Assembly: GCA_036558645.1 (NCBI GenBank)
Contig: DATBFG010000002.1
Location: 1-64,000, forward strand
Origin: DATBFG01 sp036558645
GTDB taxonomy: Bacteria > Acidobacteriota > Terriglobia > Terriglobales > Acidobacteriaceae
DNA: 64,000 bases
Direction of reading: 5' to 3'
The notes under the pieces were generated by a model. The model worked only from the letters and a program-made list of their open reading frames with translations. It ran no database searches and had not been told where the DNA came from. Each line of letters opens with the position of its first letter. Position 1 is the first letter of the stretch. Both the position numbers and the translations under genes were made by a program. Shown here piece after piece: positions 8,407 to 15,196 of this stretch.

Positions 8407-9375
8407 CTAGCTATTTCTGACGCTGGCACGCAGTTCGCCAACAATTTCCTGGGCTGCCCTGTGCGCCGCGTCGTTCTGTGACACATCAAAGGAGATCGCA
8501 CCAACGCGAGCGTGGCCGCCTCCTCCATACCGCTCGCAAATCTTGGCCAGGTTGACCAAGCGATCTGCTTTTGCCCAAGGATTCGATCCCACCGAAACCT
8601 TCACACGGAAACTGCTTTTGCTGAGACCCACGTTGTAAACGGAATCTGGATAGAGATAATACGGAATGAACTTGTTGTAACCCTCCAGATCCTGATCTGT
8701 GATATCGAAGAATAGCGTGCCATCTTTCATCTGCGCACGGTCTTCCAGAATCTTGATCGAGCGCTCGTGCCTCTGCAAAAGTTGCGGGAGCAACTCAGCG
8801 ACAAAGGGTTCTTTCAAAATCTCCGACAGCGGCTTGGTAGCCAGTAGCGGAATCAGCCTCGGAACAAAATTCGAATCCTTTGCGGACTCGATTACCATCG
8901 TCAGTTTCATTGCCGGCGCTTCCATTTCAACCGCACTGCGCGCATCCGGATAGAGAGCGCCGTCAATGATGTCCGTCCAGTACACGAGATCGGCAACTGG
9001 ATTGGGATCGAAGCCAAAGCGTTGCTCGGCAATCATGGCGATGAAACTGGTGCAGGATTTGAAGTCGGGATCGTAAAACTTGCGGTTGCTTTCGTCGTGC
9101 TCAAAGTGAGCAGCATCCTCTGGCGTCAAGAAGGCGCTCTCGTGGTGATCGAACCACCACGTAATCTTTGGCGAACTCGAGTACTTGAAGTCCACAATGG
9201 CGTTCTCGTCGCCATCGAAGTCATTTTCGTTAAAGAGAGCACCCGCGCGGTGCAGCAGGCCGGAGTACACGAGTTCGACATCGTTGCGAATGCGTTCCCG
9301 GTAAAAACGGGAAAAAAGCGCTGCCGATGAAGCTCCGTCGAAACACTTGTCGTGATAGAAAACCCGAACTCTCAA
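8407..9375 (-). CDS. DHH/DHHA1 family phosphoesterase
   Basis: About 322 residues. AGGAGG lies nine bases before the TTG at 9375, making that the likely start (LRVRVFYHDK); the ATG at 9399 would place the ribosome site inside the gene. Motifs of the DHH superfamily are present: HDKCFDGASSAAL near the N-terminus, a conserved Asp in IVDFKYS, the DHH triad in WWFDHHES, and a C-terminal DHHA1-like RYGGGGHARVGA. Family members hydrolyse phosphodiesters such as nanoRNA, pAp or cyclic dinucleotides with Mn2+. The substrate cannot be chosen from sequence. The DHHA1 GGGHxxA motif agrees with NrnA-like proteins, but the first motif is not the usual HxDxD. Confidence 0.82.
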   Translation of the reverse strand: MRVRVFYHDKCFDGASSAALFSRFYRERIRNDVELVYSGLLHRAGALFNENDFDGDENAIVDFKYSSSPKITWWFDHHESAFLTPEDAAHFEHDESNRKFYDPDFKSCTSFIAMIAEQRFGFDPNPVADLVYWTDIIDGALYPDARSAVEMEAPAMKLTMVIESAKDSNFVPRLIPLLATKPLSEILKEPFVAELLPQLLQRHERSIKILEDRAQMKDGTLFFDITDQDLEGYNKFIPYYLYPDSVYNVGLSKSSFRVKVSVGSNPWAKADRLVNLAKICERYGGGGHARVGAISFDVSQNDAAHRAAQEIVGELRASVRNS

Positions 9376-9490
9376 TTCCCTTCTCCTCCTGCACTCCAAC
9401 CCTAAGGACTAATCCCGTACACAACTGCACAGCTAAAAATTAATAGGATTGTCACCTGGAGGAGATTCTGTCAAGCAACTAGCGGTGGAC

Positions 9491-9546
9491 GGCGCGGATT
9501 TTCACGGAACGGGGCGACTGTGCGTGTTTCCTAAAAAGTCCGCGCC
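9491..9546. repeat. Inverted repeat in intergenic region, possible stem-loop
   Basis: Arms GGCGCGGA (9491-9498) and TCCGCGCC (9539-9546) are perfectly complementary and separated by 40 bases. They lie in the 184-bp gap between the DHH gene start and the zinc-ribbon membrane gene end. The stem could be an RNA structure or a processed 3' end for the gene to the left; there is no run of T after the right arm. No other copy was noticed in the window. Confidence 0.35.
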
Positions 9547-9559
9547 GGGCTTGGATGGA

Positions 9560-10009
9560 CTACATGGCGTTAGCTTGTTTTTCGGCAAGGTCTCCGATCA
9601 CGGGAAGTTTGTACATTTGCCCCTGGTTGGCCTTCAACAACAGGAGCACCCATACGATGAGTGATCCTAAGCCCACCAGCATTTGTAACGGAATGGTGAT
9701 TAAGGCGATGAACGGCACCACCGTGAGAATGGAGAAGGCGACGCTAATAGCAATCAGGGCCAGGCAGAAGAACAGGCATTGAAACGAGTGAAAGCGGACA
9801 AACCGGTTCTTGTTATACGGGGCAGTCACCAGAAAGATGATGGCGGGAATAATCGTGACGTACGCCAGCATTCCAGCAACATTATCGGTGAGACCACCCG
9901 CAGTCGGCGCTGTCGCGGTGGCGACTCCTCCCGGCGCCCTCTGGCTGCAAGCCGCGCACATCGTAGTCCCATCGGCAATCTGAGTTCCGCACGAACTGCA
10001 ATATGCCAT
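9560..10009 (-). CDS. Zinc-ribbon plus DUF4870-type membrane protein
   Basis: About 149 residues. The start is the ATG at 10009 because a GAGGGGGAG stretch lies immediately upstream. An N-terminal zinc ribbon (YCSSCGTQIADGTTMCAACS, two CxxC pairs) is followed by a Pro/Ala linker. Then come three hydrophobic helices (AGMLAYVTIIPAIIFLV, CLFFCLALIAISVAFS and a C-terminal LGSLIVWVLLLLKA) separated by YNKNRFVRFHSFQ, the characteristic loop of the DUF4870 family. It is an inner-membrane protein of unknown function. It is alone on its strand, 135 bp downstream of the fur-like gene. Confidence 0.82.
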   Translation of the reverse strand: MAYCSSCGTQIADGTTMCAACSQRAPGGVATATAPTAGGLTDNVAGMLAYVTIIPAIIFLVTAPYNKNRFVRFHSFQCLFFCLALIAISVAFSILTVVPFIALITIPLQMLVGLGSLIVWVLLLLKANQGQMYKLPVIGDLAEKQANAM

Positions 10010-10143
10010 TTTCTCCCCCTCGGTCAAGTTGACGGCGCTTCCCGCTTGTCATGTGGGAAAGCGAACAGATCATACTCCCAAAGGAAGCAGAATTTGCAGA
10101 GAATCTTGGGGAAAAAGCTGCGCTGGGAAAATGAGGTTCTATT

Positions 10144-10650
10144 TCAGACCACGCGTCCGGAACTGTTCTTTTTTCGACAATTCTCGCAGAGCCCGTAGAT
10201 CTGGAAGGTGTGCCTGGTGGTCAAGTAATGGTGCTTGCGACCAATTTCCTGTTCCAGTCGGTCAACCTCAGGGGAAAAGAATTCCACCGAACTGCCACAC
10301 TCTGTGCAGACCATATGATGGTGGCTGCGACGATTGTATTGGTGCTCATAACGGGCGATGCCATCGTGAAAGGCCACTTCACTTGCCAGCCCGCACTCGG
10401 AGAGTAGCTTGAGCGTCCGATAAACGGTCGTGAATCCGATACGAGGATCTTTTTTCTTCACCAAGCGGTGTAGCTCATCAGTAGAGAGATGCTCCCGGGT
10501 CTCGAGAAATGTGCGCAGAATCGTATCCCGCTGCGCAGTTTGTTTCAGCCCCACGCGCTTGAGGTGCGCATGGAGGATGTCCTGTGCTTCCCTCACCATC
10601 TCGCGCGAGATGCTGGGCTGATCGTCGATTCGCTTTTGCAGCATTACCAT
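10144..10650 (-). CDS. Fur family metal-dependent transcriptional regulator (operon-terminal)
   Basis: 168 residues. The N-terminal winged helix is clear (LKRVGLKQTAQRDTILRTF, TTVYRTLKLLSECGL). The C-terminal dimerisation half carries the regulatory metal residues HHHMVCTECG and the second structural CxxC in LCENC. This layout is shared by Fur, PerR and Zur, and sequence alone does not say which metal or peroxide is sensed. The gene is the last of a minus-strand unit starting at the porin. Its first ~170 bp lie inside the upstream apbE reading frame in another frame, and translational coupling is likely. Starts at 10650 or 10644 (ATG-GTA-ATG) are equally possible. Confidence 0.9.
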   Translation of the reverse strand: MVMLQKRIDDQPSISREMVREAQDILHAHLKRVGLKQTAQRDTILRTFLETREHLSTDELHRLVKKKDPRIGFTTVYRTLKLLSECGLASEVAFHDGIARYEHQYNRRSHHHMVCTECGSSVEFFSPEVDRLEQEIGRKHHYLTTRHTFQIYGLCENCRKKNSSGRVV

Positions 10651-11713
10651 CGCCGGTCGTTATTGATCGTTCGAATCTCTCGGGGTGAGCTCCCGCAGTT
10701 ATCCGCTCCAAGCCTGACCCCTGATCACGTAACAGAATAACACTTGTATTTTCAAAGCCCGCCAACCATTTTACCCATCTTGCCGGGATCCCACCCCCGG
10801 CGAAGAAGAAGGGCTTAGTGAGGGCATCGGAGACCTCGGCATTGGGCGTCAGGACGGTAACACTCGCACGTCCACGGATCGGTTGCCCTGTCCGCGGATC
10901 AATAATATGGGAACGCCAATCCTTCCCTTCCCCTTTGACATTACGGTACGTACCGGAAGTTGACAGTGACTCCCCATCCTGCAACTCCACGAAAGCAGCC
11001 GGTCTAGAGCCGTCGCGGGGATCTCGAATAATAAGATGCCAGGCCCCTCGTCCCGGAGGTGTTCCAATCGCTGTGAGTGAGCTGCCGCCCAAGCTCACCA
11101 GGCCGGATATGATGCCATGTTCACGCATGATCTGCGCTGCCCGACCCGCAGCGTACCCCTTGGCGATCCCACCTAAATCAATTTCCATTCCTGGGATTGC
11201 GAACTGAACGGTGCGCGAATCGGCATTAAGCTTGACCTTCTCCCATCCGACCCGGGCTCGAGCCTCAGCAATGGATTGCCCTCCCGACGATCTGCTCGGA
11301 GCAGGAAGGAATCCATAGGCCCGTACCAACGGTCCCACCGTCGGATCGAAAAGGCCATCGGTCGCCTGTGCGAGGTGCAATGCAACCTGAATTCGCTGAA
11401 ACAATTCCGGGCTTGCCGTGACCCATTGTCGCTGCACTCCAGCCGCCCCGGCGGCCCGATTGAGCACCATCAGTTCGGAGTCTGCCTTCCAATTGGACAG
11501 CGAGGCATCGATGCGCTTGAGTTCGTCGAACGCGGCCGAAATAGCATCATCGGTGTTAGGTTCGTCCCCGTAGGCCTCGATCTCGCAAAGCGTTCCCATC
11601 AGATATCGGACCTGCTTGCGTGGTGGAGCATCCGACGCATGGACAAGATAAAGTGTGCAGAGAATCGTAGCGATTCCGATTTGCCAACCACGTTGAGAGC
11701 ACCTTCCTATCAC
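10478..11713 (-). CDS. apbE: FAD:protein FMN transferase (ApbE family), C-terminus overlapping fur
   Basis: 411 residues. ApbE proteins act outside the cytoplasm and attach FMN from FAD to a Thr/Ser in flavinylation motifs. An N-terminal signal segment is followed by the family hallmarks: VRYLMGTLCEIEAYG, ASLSNWKADSEL, GLFDPTVGPLV, GMEIDLGGIAKGYA, SLGGSSLTAIG, GESLSTSGTYRN with HIIDPRTG, and TPNAEVSDALTK. It overlaps the end of the FMN-binding protein gene by ATGA, so its substrate is very likely that neighbour. The conserved part ends near residue 345. The last ~57 residues are unlike the family and are encoded out of frame over the start of fur. The true stop may have been lost by a frameshift near 10660-10700, or the tail is a tolerated overlap. 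Confidence 0.88.
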   Translation of the reverse strand: MIGRCSQRGWQIGIATILCTLYLVHASDAPPRKQVRYLMGTLCEIEAYGDEPNTDDAISAAFDELKRIDASLSNWKADSELMVLNRAAGAAGVQRQWVTASPELFQRIQVALHLAQATDGLFDPTVGPLVRAYGFLPAPSRSSGGQSIAEARARVGWEKVKLNADSRTVQFAIPGMEIDLGGIAKGYAAGRAAQIMREHGIISGLVSLGGSSLTAIGTPPGRGAWHLIIRDPRDGSRPAAFVELQDGESLSTSGTYRNVKGEGKDWRSHIIDPRTGQPIRGRASVTVLTPNAEVSDALTKPFFFAGGGIPARWVKWLAGFENTSVILLRDQGSGLERITAGAHPERFERSITTGDGNAAKANRRSAQHLARDGEGSTGHPPCAPQARGAETNCAAGYDSAHISRDPGASLY

Positions 11714-12267
11714 GGCTGTGCTCCCGATGGGGAGAGATAGAAAAACTGGACTAGCGCCAGCGCTTTTCTGACTCCGGTTGCGATCGCATGAGAAGACAAG
11801 GTCGCCCCGGTATAGTTTTCGATATCTCGATCCACCGCGATTGGATCGTTGAGCTTCTTGCCATGAAACTGGCTTAGAAAACGTCGGTCTTTCACTTCCT
11901 CTCCCCGGCTCTCGCGATACTCCATCACTGCCACGTCGCCAACTTCACCCTTTGGGTTTACACCCACGATGAATGTGATGTACTCATGCTTCCCGATTTC
12001 ATTCATGATCACGGCATAACCATCGATCCCTTGTTTGCCGTGTCCTACGAAGCAGCGGAATTCCGACTCGGGAAAGTGCTGGTCGGTCTGCTTCCGCAAT
12101 TCGAAGCGGATAGCCGGAGTAACCGGGCGAACCTGCGTGTCAATCGAGAGCGCCTTCGGAAACACAATCTTCAATGCCTGCGCTTCCGTCAGGAGCGTTT
12201 CGGCGAAGCATGTGCTGGCAGCCGCGACCATAGTGAACAGTACCGCAATGAGCCTGAAGATCTTCAC
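11710..12267 (-). CDS. FMN-binding domain protein, predicted covalent flavinylation target
   Basis: 185 residues, GTG start at 12267, three bases after the stop of the cytochrome remnant. A signal peptide (MKIFRLIAVLFTMVAAASTCFA) leads to a periplasmic domain of the RnfG/NqrC FMN-binding type. The flavinylation motif is ENYTGATLSS, in which Thr156 would receive FMN by a phosphoester bond; the usual Asp at -6 is Glu here. The adjacent, translationally coupled apbE supports this modification. Known members shuttle electrons outside the cytoplasm. With the lost di-haem cytochrome and the porin upstream, a role in extracytoplasmic electron transfer is inferred. Confidence 0.85.
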   Translation of the reverse strand: MKIFRLIAVLFTMVAAASTCFAETLLTEAQALKIVFPKALSIDTQVRPVTPAIRFELRKQTDQHFPESEFRCFVGHGKQGIDGYAVIMNEIGKHEYITFIVGVNPKGEVGDVAVMEYRESRGEEVKDRRFLSQFHGKKLNDPIAVDRDIENYTGATLSSHAIATGVRKALALVQFFYLSPSGAQP

Positions 12268-12270
12268 TTC

Positions 12271-12745
12271 CTAATCGTAATCTTCATTCAGCGAACGGAG
12301 AAATACCGCTAAGGCAGCAACATCCCGCGAAATCGATTGAAATGCCACCTATCGCGGGGTCGGCATAGCGCAACTGCCCAGCAAAAGGACCTGGCATGGT
12401 GCCCTGCGTGGTCTGCACCTGATCTAGCGTAGGATCGCCATGCAGGAGGGGCAGATTCACATTTCCATTGGAGTGAGTCGCGAAGTATTGCGCAAACCGC
12501 GTCTCAAGGAATAGACGCTCGCCAATCGTGACCTCGGGTGGATCGACATCGGCCGCGGTCGCTGCGAGTCCCTGCACCTTTGCTCGGTGCGCTCTTCTTA
12601 GCGTGTGGCGAGGTCGTGCGAAGTTCGTCACGTCTGCGCCCAGCTGACCGTTGCCGAGAATGCAAACTACAAGGCAAACCAGCAACGGGAGCCGAGCGCA
12701 TCTCCCTCCAGGGAGCTTGTAAGGTTCTTTTTTCTTAGAAGGCAA
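12271..12745 (-). pseudogene. Decayed di-haem cytochrome c peroxidase-like gene (large internal deletion plus frameshift)
   Basis: The N-terminal part reads MPSKKKEPYKLPGG, a signal-like helix, then GERLFLETRFAQYFA and a GPFAGQ segment, which resembles the opening of acidobacterial cytochrome c peroxidase/MauG-like proteins. The CxxCH haem sites that should follow are absent. The frame instead jumps to LRYADPAIGG and ends as a 153-residue product. Reading the neighbouring frame from about 12345 gives QSISRDVAALAVFLRSLNEDYD followed by TAG at 12271-12273, matching the usual C-terminal helix of that family. I infer deletion of the haem-bearing core and a single-base frameshift between about 12331 and 12345. 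It overlaps the porin stop by 11 bp and sits three bases before the FMN-binding gene. Confidence 0.7.
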
Positions 12746-14492
12746 ATGACATTCCCACTAGCAGGCCGTTGGTGGAATCCTGATCCACGTCGGGGAAGAT
12801 AAGGTGTGAGCCGTTGAGCCGCCTATTGTGCTCATATGCGACTTGCATAGCAAACTGCGCTGCCGGCCGATAGCTAAGGCCAAGGGTCACGCGGTCTTGC
12901 TCAAGATCTTCCTGCGTGTACGAGACTGCGATGTTGGAGCCAAAGCCGCTCACTTCGACGTCGTCGGTGACACCGTTCAACCACACGCGCTCGTAGCGAA
13001 CGATCGGAATGAGCTGAGGATCATCAAAGCTCTTGCCGAGAAATGATTCCTTCAGCCACTTCGGACGCCCGTGGTACTTGAAGTCCGTCCAGAAACCGTA
13101 ACGGCGCCGCGAGAGATGAGCCAGTTCCAGTTCGGCTGTCGTAGTAAGGACACCGCCTTCACTTGAAGATGGCGCTCCGCTGTTGGCCGAGTTGAATACC
13201 GTCTGGCCGAAGGAATTGATAACTGAATTCAGGTTTCCAAGACTGGTGTAGACGGCTTCCCCCTCTGTCTCGAAACCTTTCCACCGCCACTTGTGGTCAT
13301 ACGCAAAAGTGGTGAGGGGCTCGTGGAAGCTCATGAACGTCGGAGCGTAGTTGCCACGATAACCCGAGAACGCGAACTCGCCATGCAAGTTCGGACTATA
13401 GGCCGCGCGCCATGCAAAGGCTGACGCGGGCTTGCTGCCATCAAAAAATCCTCCCGCCAGTTGTACCTCGGCGTTAACCACGGATTCGGCGCTTCCGGGC
13501 GAGCCGGCGGTGGTGCTGACTTCATGTTCCAATGTGTAATCGAGTGCGGCTCCGCTAAGCCCATAAAACTGGTAGTCCAGCTTGCCCTTGTCGCCTACGT
13601 TGAAGCTGCCGGTGAAGCCGAGACCCAGGTCCCTCCATGCAGCCTGTAGAGGTAGCACGGGAGCATCGCGATCGGTGAGGGTACGCCGTGGAATGTCCCA
13701 ATAGTCATCATCATGCAGGAGGTTGTAGCGTCCCACAGGCACCAGTACCACTCCGCCACGAAGGCCATGATTTTCCGCAAAGTTGTATTGCGCCCAGGCT
13801 TGCTCGACGGACACTTCGCCGCCATTGTTTCCCTCGATGGCTTGCAGAAGGTTCAGACTGCCGGGGGTTTTCTCGACTTCTTTTTCAGCCTCGATTTCAA
13901 ATAGACGCTCAAACTCCACTTCGCTGTATACCCTCAGGCGTGATGCCGGCCGCCCGTCAGCCGTCAATACGAGACGGCGGAAGGTGAAACCGCTACCTGC
14001 CCCTCCAGGAATGTTGTTCCCTGTGGCAACGTCGTTTGTCTCAAATCGCATGGAGCCATAACCCCCAAGGCGAACGCGGTCGCCCAGGTAGATTCCCTTT
14101 CCCCCCGTGCCGCCTTGCCAGTCCACATATCGGGCAGCGCGGAGATCGGAGGGAGCCTCCGGCTCGGCCGAGGCTTGAGCCTCCGGTTGCGCTACCTGCT
14201 GCGCAGGAGTGCTGGCCGGAGTTTCTGCGGTCGGCGATGCAACCGTTTCGGTACCCGCGGCTGCCGATGCTGCAGGCTGCGACCAACGCAACTGATTGAG
14301 CAGTTCCTCCTGGGATTTTTGCAGGCTCTCGATCTGGCGCTGTTGTTTCTCGACTAGCGCAGTGAGGTTCGCAAGGTCTTTGGCGAGGTCCGGCGTGGCC
14401 GGGCTGGCCTGCTGAGCCAAAATGGGAAGCGAGCAGAGAATCATGATGACAAGCATTGAGGTGTGCATTCGTGCCCACCGGGAATAGCGCAT
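12735..14492 (-). CDS. Outer-membrane porin (phosphate-selective-porin-like beta-barrel) with coiled-coil N-terminus
   Basis: About 585 residues from the ATG at 14492, which has GAGGAG six bases upstream. A signal peptide ending in PILAQQ is followed by a coiled coil (LAKDLANLTALVEKQQRQIE) that may reach toward peptidoglycan. Then comes an Ala/Pro/Glu-rich linker, and from GIYLGDRVRLGGYGSMRFE onward a 16-strand-like barrel with alternating aromatic residues, ending in the outer-membrane C-terminal Phe (GMSFAF). It is the first gene of the unit reading into the cytochrome remnant, FMN-binding protein, apbE and fur. Its promoter region holds the Fur-like operators. It probably admits a small solute used by the redox system or taken up under metal control. 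Confidence 0.83.
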   Translation of the reverse strand: MRYSRWARMHTSMLVIMILCSLPILAQQASPATPDLAKDLANLTALVEKQQRQIESLQKSQEELLNQLRWSQPAASAAAGTETVASPTAETPASTPAQQVAQPEAQASAEPEAPSDLRAARYVDWQGGTGGKGIYLGDRVRLGGYGSMRFETNDVATGNNIPGGAGSGFTFRRLVLTADGRPASRLRVYSEVEFERLFEIEAEKEVEKTPGSLNLLQAIEGNNGGEVSVEQAWAQYNFAENHGLRGGVVLVPVGRYNLLHDDDYWDIPRRTLTDRDAPVLPLQAAWRDLGLGFTGSFNVGDKGKLDYQFYGLSGAALDYTLEHEVSTTAGSPGSAESVVNAEVQLAGGFFDGSKPASAFAWRAAYSPNLHGEFAFSGYRGNYAPTFMSFHEPLTTFAYDHKWRWKGFETEGEAVYTSLGNLNSVINSFGQTVFNSANSGAPSSSEGGVLTTTAELELAHLSRRRYGFWTDFKYHGRPKWLKESFLGKSFDDPQLIPIVRYERVWLNGVTDDVEVSGFGSNIAVSYTQEDLEQDRVTLGLSYRPAAQFAMQVAYEHNRRLNGSHLIFPDVDQDSTNGLLVGMSFAF

Positions 14493-14543
14493 TAGCAACT
14501 CCTCGCGTAATTCATGAAAGTAACTACTATTGCCTTGGTCGTA

Positions 14544-14562
14544 GTTGCAACTGAGTTGCAAC
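14544..14562. promoter_or_regulatory. Perfect 19-bp palindromic operator candidate (copy A)
   Basis: GTTGCAACTGAGTTGCAAC is a perfect palindrome around a central base. It lies 52-70 bp upstream of the porin start in the divergent porin/fur region. A near copy lies at 14626-14644. Size and symmetry fit a dimeric winged-helix regulator of the Fur family, encoded at both ends of this locus. Assignment to a protein is inference. Confidence 0.6.
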
Positions 14563-14573
14563 AAATTCGTATT

Positions 14574-14596
14574 TTGAAATTGAAATTCATTTTCAA
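14574..14596. promoter_or_regulatory. A/T-rich Fur-box-like palindrome
   Basis: A 23-bp near-palindrome with arms TTGAAA and TTTCAA around TTGAA-A-TTCAT. Ten of the eleven arm pairs are complementary. The inner TGAA..TTCA pattern and length resemble classical Fur/Zur 7-1-7 boxes. It lies between the two GTTGCAAC operators, 73 bp upstream of the divergent fur start. It could bind the other of the two Fur paralogues. Confidence 0.5.
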
Positions 14597-14625
14597 TTCG
14601 ATGTCAAGCTGTGCGATTATTTCTT

Positions 14626-14644
14626 GTTGCAACCCGTTTGCAAC
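14626..14644. promoter_or_regulatory. Imperfect copy of the 19-bp operator (copy B)
   Basis: GTTGCAACCCGTTTGCAAC repeats copy A with changes only in the central bases and one arm base. It ends 25 bp before the ATG of the divergent fur-like gene, where it would overlap the promoter or transcription start. This suggests autoregulation together with control of the porin operon. Confidence 0.55.
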
Positions 14645-14669
14645 ACTCCGTTGGTAGGATCGGCCATTC

Positions 14670-15116
14670 ATGCCCTTGCCACAGACCGAAGCTCCCGGTT
14701 ATCTCACCTCTCAGCTTGCCGCACGTGGCGTACGCCTGACTCGTCAGCGCCGCACCATTCTCGCCGTTATTGAAACGGCAAAGCGTCATCTCGATGCCAG
14801 CCAGATCTTGCGCAAAGCAAGAGCTGTGCACGCTGACGTAGATCGCGTCACCGTGTACCGCACTCTCGCGCTGCTCAAGCGGCACGGCCTGATCGACGAA
14901 CTCGACCTTATGCACATGGAGGGAGAAAAACACTTCTACGAGCGCAGGACACAGCGCGAGCACATTCACATGACCTGCATCGGTTGCGGCCAGGTCATCG
15001 AATTTGAGAGCCGGCTGTTCGACAAACTGAAGAAGCAGATTGCGACCGAGTGTCAGTTCCACATCAAAGTGGCGCGGATGGAACTTGGGGGATATTGTGC
15101 CAAGTGCCGCGCGTAG
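14670..15116 (+). CDS. Fur family transcriptional regulator (divergent from porin operon)
   Basis: 148 residues. The winged helix spans about residues 12-90 (LAARGVRLTRQRRTILAVIE, DRVTVYRTLALLKRHGLIDE). The C-terminal metal/dimer domain has HFYERRTQREHIHMTCIGCG and YCAKC. It keeps both CxxC structural pairs and the regulatory His residues. It is the second Fur paralogue of this locus and differs clearly from the one at the far end of the operon, so two signals may be integrated. The two GTTGCAAC palindromes and the A/T-rich box in its upstream region point to autoregulation. It could be Fur, PerR, Zur or Mur by function; the sequence does not decide. Confidence 0.9.
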   Translation: MPLPQTEAPGYLTSQLAARGVRLTRQRRTILAVIETAKRHLDASQILRKARAVHADVDRVTVYRTLALLKRHGLIDELDLMHMEGEKHFYERRTQREHIHMTCIGCGQVIEFESRLFDKLKKQIATECQFHIKVARMELGGYCAKCRA

Positions 15117-15196
15117 TGAGTCATTGAGGAAGAAACCTCCATCGGCTGCTCAGATTGTCATCCGTACCACCACCCCCTAGAATCCTTATTGACGCC

